Source: JAXDBV01 sp034678415
Lineage (GTDB): Bacteria; Bacteroidota; Bacteroidia; Bacteroidales; VadinHA17
DNA length: 12,024 nucleotides
Direction: 5' to 3'
Assembly: GCA_034678415.1 (NCBI GenBank)
Contig: JAXDBV010000098.1
Span: 1 to 12,024, forward strand
The position numbers and the translations under genes are program-made. This document shows, in pieces, positions 7,413-12,024 of this stretch (position 1 is its first letter; every line of letters starts with the position of its first letter). The notes beneath the pieces were generated by a model. It made no database searches. It was not told the origin of the DNA and worked only from the letters and a program-made list of their open reading frames with translations.

Positions 7413-8945
7413 GTGAAAAGACGTGAGTTCATGAAGATCACCGGCCTTGGAAGTGCTTCCTTGATTATTGGTTCCGGTGCCGGTATTTACTGTTCGGGGG
7501 ATTCTATGTCTGCCGTGAGAGTAAATCCTGAGCCTCTGTTTGAATTATCCCCCTGGTTGTATATGCAGTTCATGGAACCATTGGGGGCTACCGAATGCGC
7601 GGTAGATGCCGCATGGAATTATGCAGAAGATCGATGGAGGGAGGATGTCATACAGATCACCAGGGAATTGTCCCCAACCATGATCCGCTGGGGCGGAATT
7701 ATCAGTGCTTATTACCGCTGGAAGGAGGGTGTGGGTCCACGTGATAAACGAAGACCCATGCTCAATACCTTTTGGTTCGGAATGGAGTCCAACCAGGTGG
7801 GTACAGCCGAGTTCGTTGATTTCTGCAACCAGGTTGATGCCGATCCGCTCATGTGTGTGAATTTTGAGTCAGAGGGAAGAACTGACCTTAACCTGGCGGT
7901 CACAAAAAAAGGTGAGATACGGTCGGCAAATGCACAGGAAGCAGCTGAATGGGTAGATTATTGTAATAATCCGTCAAACAAACTCAGGAAAAGTCATGGA
8001 TTTAAGAACCCATTAACAATTAAAGTCTGGCAAATAGGGAATGAAACTTCCTATGTTAACGGTTTCGATAATGTGAAGGCGGCAAAAAAAACGGTTGAAT
8101 TTGCGAAAGCCATGAGGAATGTGGATCCGTCAATAAAGATCATCGGTTGGGGCGACAGTGGCTGGGCAAAACAAATGATGGATATTGCCGGTGAATATAT
8201 TGACTATATCGCTTTTCATCATCATTTCGACCCGGGGAGCAAAGGTGATACACCCTCTATCCTGCGTGAAAATGAGTATCGAAAAAATCCTGCTGAAACC
8301 TGGGAAGCACTGATGCACGGTTTTGAAATCCGAAATAACAAAATAGAGGATATGAAGAATGAGATAGGTTCAACACATCTAAAGCTTGCTTTAACAGAAT
8401 CTCATTACAGCCTGCGTGGCCGAAACCGTTGCGAAGTCCTTTCTTCCTGGGCTGCCGGTGTTTCCTATGCCCGGTTACTTAACACACATGAACGGCACGG
8501 TGAAATGCTTAAGATAGCCACCCTGGCAGATTTCTTCGGCACACGCTGGATGACCAATGCGATCATCATACAGTTTCCGGAAGGCAGGAATTATCTGATG
8601 CCGGTCGGCAAAGTCATGAGTTTGTATCGCCATCACAGCGGAAAAGAATTTCTTGAAGTGTCTTCATCTGACAGCAACCTTGACGTAACAGCAAGCCGTA
8701 CCGGCAATACTATTTTCCTTCATATAGTGAATACGAATAGAACCAATCCGGTACAAACTACTCTCCATGTTACCGATAATGAAATACTTTCGGCCCGGGC
8801 ATTCGAACTGGTTGCTGAACCTGAATTTGAGATTATGAATCCGGACAACGATCCGTTGATACCGATAGAAAAAACACTGGACATTCATGAACCGGTCATC
8901 TTCCCGCCAGCCTCTGTCACTGCCGTGGAACTGGTTATCAGTTAA
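7413..8945 (+). CDS. Divergent GH51-like alpha-L-arabinofuranosidase, exported
   Basis: The product has 510 residues. I take the GTG at 7413 as start because it supplies the leader KRREFMKITGLG; the next ATG (7431) would remove the arginines. The twin arginines (3-4) followed by a hydrophobic stretch and Cys27 suggest Tat export or a lipoprotein anchor. The catalytic (beta/alpha)8 barrel resembles GH51: MIRWGGIISAYYRWKEGVGP parallels the RWPGGCFADNYHW region of the next gene. Glu211 in WQIGNE is the predicted acid/base. Glu329 in LALTESHYSL is the predicted nucleophile; canonical GH51 proteins have an E-W-N/G context there, so the active-site surroundings are altered. A C-terminal beta-sandwich (~residues 395-510) completes the usual two-domain form. 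The gene lies 15 bp after the GH43 relic and 17 bp before the canonical GH51 gene. It likely removes arabinofuranosyl or similar residues; substrate preference may differ from ordinary GH51. Confidence 0.78.
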   Translation: MKRREFMKITGLGSASLIIGSGAGIYCSGDSMSAVRVNPEPLFELSPWLYMQFMEPLGATECAVDAAWNYAEDRWREDVIQITRELSPTMIRWGGIISAYYRWKEGVGPRDKRRPMLNTFWFGMESNQVGTAEFVDFCNQVDADPLMCVNFESEGRTDLNLAVTKKGEIRSANAQEAAEWVDYCNNPSNKLRKSHGFKNPLTIKVWQIGNETSYVNGFDNVKAAKKTVEFAKAMRNVDPSIKIIGWGDSGWAKQMMDIAGEYIDYIAFHHHFDPGSKGDTPSILRENEYRKNPAETWEALMHGFEIRNNKIEDMKNEIGSTHLKLALTESHYSLRGRNRCEVLSSWAAGVSYARLLNTHERHGEMLKIATLADFFGTRWMTNAIIIQFPEGRNYLMPVGKVMSLYRHHSGKEFLEVSSSDSNLDVTASRTGNTIFLHIVNTNRTNPVQTTLHVTDNEILSARAFELVAEPEFEIMNPDNDPLIPIEKTLDIHEPVIFPPASVTAVELVIS

Positions 8946-8962
8946 TAAAAAACACTGGAAAT

Positions 8963-10624
8963 ATGCCATCAATACAGGGAAATCCTTTAAGAAAGATACA
9001 GTACCTTGTGGTGACAATATGCACCATTCCCGGATTACTGTTTTGTTTCTCTTTTATTGTTCTCTCTGATCCTCCTGCCGGTCAGTCCGGTAAACTGGTC
9101 ATATATGCCGATCGGGGGAGCTTTACCATCCATCGTAACATTTACGGGCATTTCATTGAGCATCTTGGCCGGTGTATTTACGACGGCATATGGGTCGGGG
9201 AAGAGTCGCCCATACCCAATACGCGTGGCATACGCAATGATGTTGTCGGGGCGTTGCGCAGGTTAAACGTTCCTGTCGTACGCTGGCCCGGCGGTTGTTT
9301 TGCCGATAACTACCACTGGATGGATGGTATAGGTCCCAGAGAAAACAGGCCTCTTTATATTACTCACAAGCCTCGTATATTGCCAGATGAACCAGATGAT
9401 TCCCTCATAGAAAATAACCATTTCGGTACCCATGAATTTCTGGACTTCTGTGAGATGATCGGTGCCGAGCCCTTCATCACCGGAAACCTTGGAAGCGGTA
9501 CCGTGGAGGAACTACGGCAATGGGTGCAATACGTGAACAGTGATGATGTAAATCCCATGTCGGATCTGCGGAAGAAAAACGGTCATGAAAAACCGTGGGG
9601 GGTCAGGTACTGGGGCATTGGGAATGAAAGTGACGGCTGCGGCGGTACCATGCGCCCCGAATACTATTCCGACTTATTCCAACGATACTCGACTTTTATC
9701 CAATGGGTTGGTGATTCTTCACCGTTTATGATCGCCGCAGGCCCGCAGTTTGATAATTACGAATGGACTGATGTCCTGATGAAGAATGCCGGCCCCGGCG
9801 CCCGCCGCTACAGGATGGGAGGTCTTGATTTCCATTATTATACCTCCATACGTACCCGACTCAGGAGAGAACTGTCCAGACCATTACTCAGCGAATCAGC
9901 CGCGCATTTCGGTGAAAACGAATGGTTTGCCATCCTCGAAAGAGCCACCATCATCGAAGAACTGATCAACAAGCATGATTCCATTATGGATATATACGAT
10001 CCGGAAACGAATGTCGGGCTGGTAGTGGGAGAATGGGGTACATGGCATAACGTGGATCCTGGAACAAAACAGGAATTTCTTTACATGGAAAATACTTTAC
10101 GCGATGCGTTGTGTGCAGGCATAACCCTCAATATTCTGAACCGGCACTGCGACCGTGTCAGAATGGCGAATATTGCCCAAATGATCAATGTTCTGCAGTC
10201 AGTGATAAAAACCAAAGGAGATTCGATGATCCTTACGCCAACATACCATGTATTTGAGATGTATAAGGTGCATCAGGATGCCCTGTTGCTCCCCTGTGAC
10301 CTGACATGTCCTCCTTACCGGCACGGCGGAAAGGAAATTGCCGGAGTTAGTGTGTCGGCTTCCAGGGACATGTCCGGGAAGATACATATTTCATTATGCA
10401 ACCCTGACCCTGATAACCCTCTATATCTTGATTGTGAACTTAGTGGAAAAACGACAAAGCGTGTGTCCGGCCGGGTTCTCACAGCCCCTGCCATGAACTC
10501 CCATAACACTTTCCGAAACCCGGATAATATTTCTCCGGCTGAATTCAATGACTTCAGACTAAAACACGGGATGCTAACCCTGACACTGCCTGCTAAATCT
10601 GTTGTAATGCTGGAAATAGAATGA
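8963..10624 (+). CDS. GH51 alpha-L-arabinofuranosidase, exported
   Basis: This 553-residue enzyme belongs to GH51, retaining exo-enzymes that release terminal alpha-L-arabinofuranose. The only usable start is the ATG at 8963. A hydrophobic segment at residues ~14-34 is a signal peptide or membrane anchor, so the enzyme acts outside the cytoplasm, unlike many cytoplasmic GH51 proteins. The catalytic domain starts with IYGHFIEHLGRCIYDGIW and contains VVRWPGGCFADNYHWMDGIG. Predicted acid/base Glu222 lies in YWGIGNES and predicted nucleophile Glu357 in VGEWGTWH. The barrel continues through DALCAGITLNILNRH, and a beta-sandwich domain ends with AKSVVMLEIE. Both catalytic residues and all main motifs are intact. 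It follows the divergent GH51-like gene by 17 bp, so the two are probably co-translated. Family and catalytic residues are clear; whether the natural substrate is arabinan, arabinoxylan, arabinogalactan or another glycan cannot be read. Confidence 0.93.
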   Translation: MPSIQGNPLRKIQYLVVTICTIPGLLFCFSFIVLSDPPAGQSGKLVIYADRGSFTIHRNIYGHFIEHLGRCIYDGIWVGEESPIPNTRGIRNDVVGALRRLNVPVVRWPGGCFADNYHWMDGIGPRENRPLYITHKPRILPDEPDDSLIENNHFGTHEFLDFCEMIGAEPFITGNLGSGTVEELRQWVQYVNSDDVNPMSDLRKKNGHEKPWGVRYWGIGNESDGCGGTMRPEYYSDLFQRYSTFIQWVGDSSPFMIAAGPQFDNYEWTDVLMKNAGPGARRYRMGGLDFHYYTSIRTRLRRELSRPLLSESAAHFGENEWFAILERATIIEELINKHDSIMDIYDPETNVGLVVGEWGTWHNVDPGTKQEFLYMENTLRDALCAGITLNILNRHCDRVRMANIAQMINVLQSVIKTKGDSMILTPTYHVFEMYKVHQDALLLPCDLTCPPYRHGGKEIAGVSVSASRDMSGKIHISLCNPDPDNPLYLDCELSGKTTKRVSGRVLTAPAMNSHNTFRNPDNISPAEFNDFRLKHGMLTLTLPAKSVVMLEIE

Positions 10625-10685
10625 TCAACTAAAGAAATCTTCCAAAACTAGTGAAATAATAAAAAACAAATAAAAACTATCGGGT

Positions 10686-11915
10686 ATGAAAAAAACAATT
10701 ACGTTACTGCTTGTGTTACTGCACACAGGCTCGCTATTATCTCAGGATTTTGGTAATGAAATGTTTTCCCTCTTCAGGTTGAAGGATGGGATAAAATCAA
10801 AACGTGTCAGCAGCTATGATAAAACAGGCGGGAATGGTGATTGCCTGGTCAACATAAAGGATGGGGCTACGGTTACCTTGATGGATGTTCGCGGGGCGGG
10901 AATCATCAGCCATATATGGTTCACGCTGGCACCGGAGGCAGATGAACTCAGCCGCAACGATATTATTCTGCGGATGTACTGGGACGGGAATCCGTTTCCT
11001 TCGGTAGAGTCACCCTTTGGCCCGTTCTTCGGCAACGGGTGGAACGAGTCCTATCATTTTGTCAGCATGCCGGTCTCCGTTGCTCCTGCCGGAGGTAAAG
11101 CATATGTCTGTTATTTTGCTATGCCTTTTGCCACAGGCGCCAGGATTGAGATTGAAAACCAGACCGGTAAACCCATAGGAGCATTGTATTATATTATCGA
11201 TTATTACGAACTGACAAGATTACCCGAGGGATCGGGCCGTTTTCATGCATGGTATAACCATGAAGTGACCGAAGGAAAACCGGTGTCGGAAACATTCCGG
11301 ATCGGAGCAGATAATAATAAGAATGGCAAGGAAAACTATATGTTTGCCGATATCAAGGGTAAAGGTCAGTTTGTCGGCATCCAGTATTATGTTAATTGTC
11401 CTACCACCGACTGGTACGGTGAAGGAGATGAAATGGTGTTCATTGATGGCGATACCCTGCCTACTCTGCACGGGACAGGTACAGAAGATTTCTTTAATAC
11501 TTCATGGTGCCCTAAGGAACTGTTCTGGCATCCCTGTTTTGGCTATGCCCGCGTGAACAATGAAACAGGCTGGCTGGGCCTTACTCATGTATACCGTTTC
11601 TTCATTTCCGACCCCATCTGCTTCGACCGCTCATGTTTATTTACCATTGAACATGGACATGACAATAATCTAACCCTCGACCTGGCCTCCGTCGCATACT
11701 GGTACCAGGACCAGGCTTCCCGTCTGCCCAGATCATTTACCAGGGAGGAAAGGCAGCATAAAACCGCGTTGTTCTTTAAACATATTAATAAATGGAGGGA
11801 TGCATGGATTCTGAAGAGAGGCAATGATCCCTCCTTGTGGGGCGACGAAAGGGATTTGGAATTCGATAGGCAAAGAGATATGTACATTAAAAGCTTAGAA
11901 TCCGGTAAACAGTAA
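10686..11915 (+). CDS. GH172 (DUF2961) furanosidase, exported
   Basis: This 409-residue protein carries a type I signal peptide (MKKTITLLLVLLHTGSLLSQ, cleavage probably near residue 19) and a DUF2961 domain, now GH172. Recognisable motifs are SYDKTGGNGDC near the N-terminus, GAGIISHIWFT, SPFGPFFGNGWNESY, a central VGIQYYVN strand and the signature LHGTGTEDFFNTSWCP. Glu246 (in YGEGDEM) and Glu267 (in TGTEDFF) are 21 residues apart. That matches, from memory, the spacing of the two catalytic glutamates in the characterised difructose dianhydride I synthase/hydrolase of this family. GH172 enzymes fold as jelly rolls. Reported activities are on alpha-D-fructofuranosides and on alpha-D-arabinofuranosides of mycobacterial arabinan. 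In this locus it would complement the two GH51 proteins on a furanose-rich glycan. A 61-bp A-rich spacer separates it from the GH51 gene. The family call is strong; the substrate is open. Confidence 0.9.
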   Translation: MKKTITLLLVLLHTGSLLSQDFGNEMFSLFRLKDGIKSKRVSSYDKTGGNGDCLVNIKDGATVTLMDVRGAGIISHIWFTLAPEADELSRNDIILRMYWDGNPFPSVESPFGPFFGNGWNESYHFVSMPVSVAPAGGKAYVCYFAMPFATGARIEIENQTGKPIGALYYIIDYYELTRLPEGSGRFHAWYNHEVTEGKPVSETFRIGADNNKNGKENYMFADIKGKGQFVGIQYYVNCPTTDWYGEGDEMVFIDGDTLPTLHGTGTEDFFNTSWCPKELFWHPCFGYARVNNETGWLGLTHVYRFFISDPICFDRSCLFTIEHGHDNNLTLDLASVAYWYQDQASRLPRSFTREERQHKTALFFKHINKWRDAWILKRGNDPSLWGDERDLEFDRQRDMYIKSLESGKQ

Positions 11916-12024
11916 AACCGGTTATGAATTGCTGTCCTGATCGCATTCAGTTCCGTGTTTCAGCTATGACAACTATTCAAGGTCAAACCCGCAGGTTGCA
12001 GCCTGTCGTTGCATAAAAGACATA
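11916..12024. other. Downstream flank, no gene seen
   Basis: The 109 bases after the GH172 stop hold no recognisable coding segment and no GC stem followed by a T-run. A weak 5-bp inverted repeat (CCGGT 11902-11906 with ACCGG 11917-11921) spans the stop codon. The PUL may continue beyond the right edge, so the end of the operon cannot be placed. Confidence 0.3.

Noticed and set aside
8869..8959. Exact 13-bp direct repeat (AAAAAACACTGGA) at 8869-8881 and 8947-8959, the second copy in the ribosome-binding region of the GH51 gene.
   Set aside because: The repeat is short, partly a poly-A run, and lies in an A-rich setting. There is no accompanying duplication of flanking sequence, so chance is the simplest explanation.
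11940..12024. Possible terminator from CAGG/CCTG pairing near 11990-12010.
   Set aside because: The stem is only 4 bp and is not followed by a T-run.

Overview
The window is a stretch of a Bacteroidetes polysaccharide utilisation locus (PUL), with every intact gene on the + strand. A susC/susD pair, a SusE-position DUF3823 lipoprotein and an upstream FecR-type anti-sigma factor are diagnostic of the phylum. A-rich leaders without clear Shine-Dalgarno sequences and long SusC signal regions fit too. The family cannot be fixed from the sequence; an environmental or gut member of the Bacteroidales is my best guess, from general resemblance only.

Layout. Bases 3-641 are the 3' part of a fecR-like anti-sigma gene whose start lies off the left edge. 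A 171-bp spacer holds a perfect inverted repeat and a 9-bp direct repeat phased at one helical turn. Next come susC with an N-terminal STN domain (813-4253), a 121-bp spacer with two strong hairpins, susD (4375-6249) and a DUF3823 lipoprotein (6275-6991). The 421-bp gap 6992-7412 contains the decayed C-terminal end of what looks like a GH43-type glycosidase, with an internal stop codon. Three enzyme genes follow: a divergent GH51-like protein with a twin-arginine/lipoprotein-like leader (7413-8945), a canonical GH51 alpha-L-arabinofuranosidase (8963-10624) and a GH172 (DUF2961) protein (10686-11915). The last 109 bp show no gene and no convincing terminator.

How it probably works. The SusCD complex would import an oligosaccharide, with the DUF3823 lipoprotein assisting glycan capture on the surface. 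The STN domain of SusC and the neighbouring FecR protein imply trans-envelope induction through an ECF sigma factor, whose gene is probably just upstream of the window. The surviving enzymes are all furanosidase families: GH51 acts mainly on alpha-L-arabinofuranosides, and characterised GH172 enzymes act on alpha-D-fructofuranosides or alpha-D-arabinofuranosides. The inferred substrate is therefore a furanose-decorated glycan, possibly with both L- and D-configured or unusual furanosides. I see no insertion sequence, tRNA, rRNA or CRISPR array. The points most worth checking are the enzyme combination, the GH43 relic and the hairpins between susC and susD.
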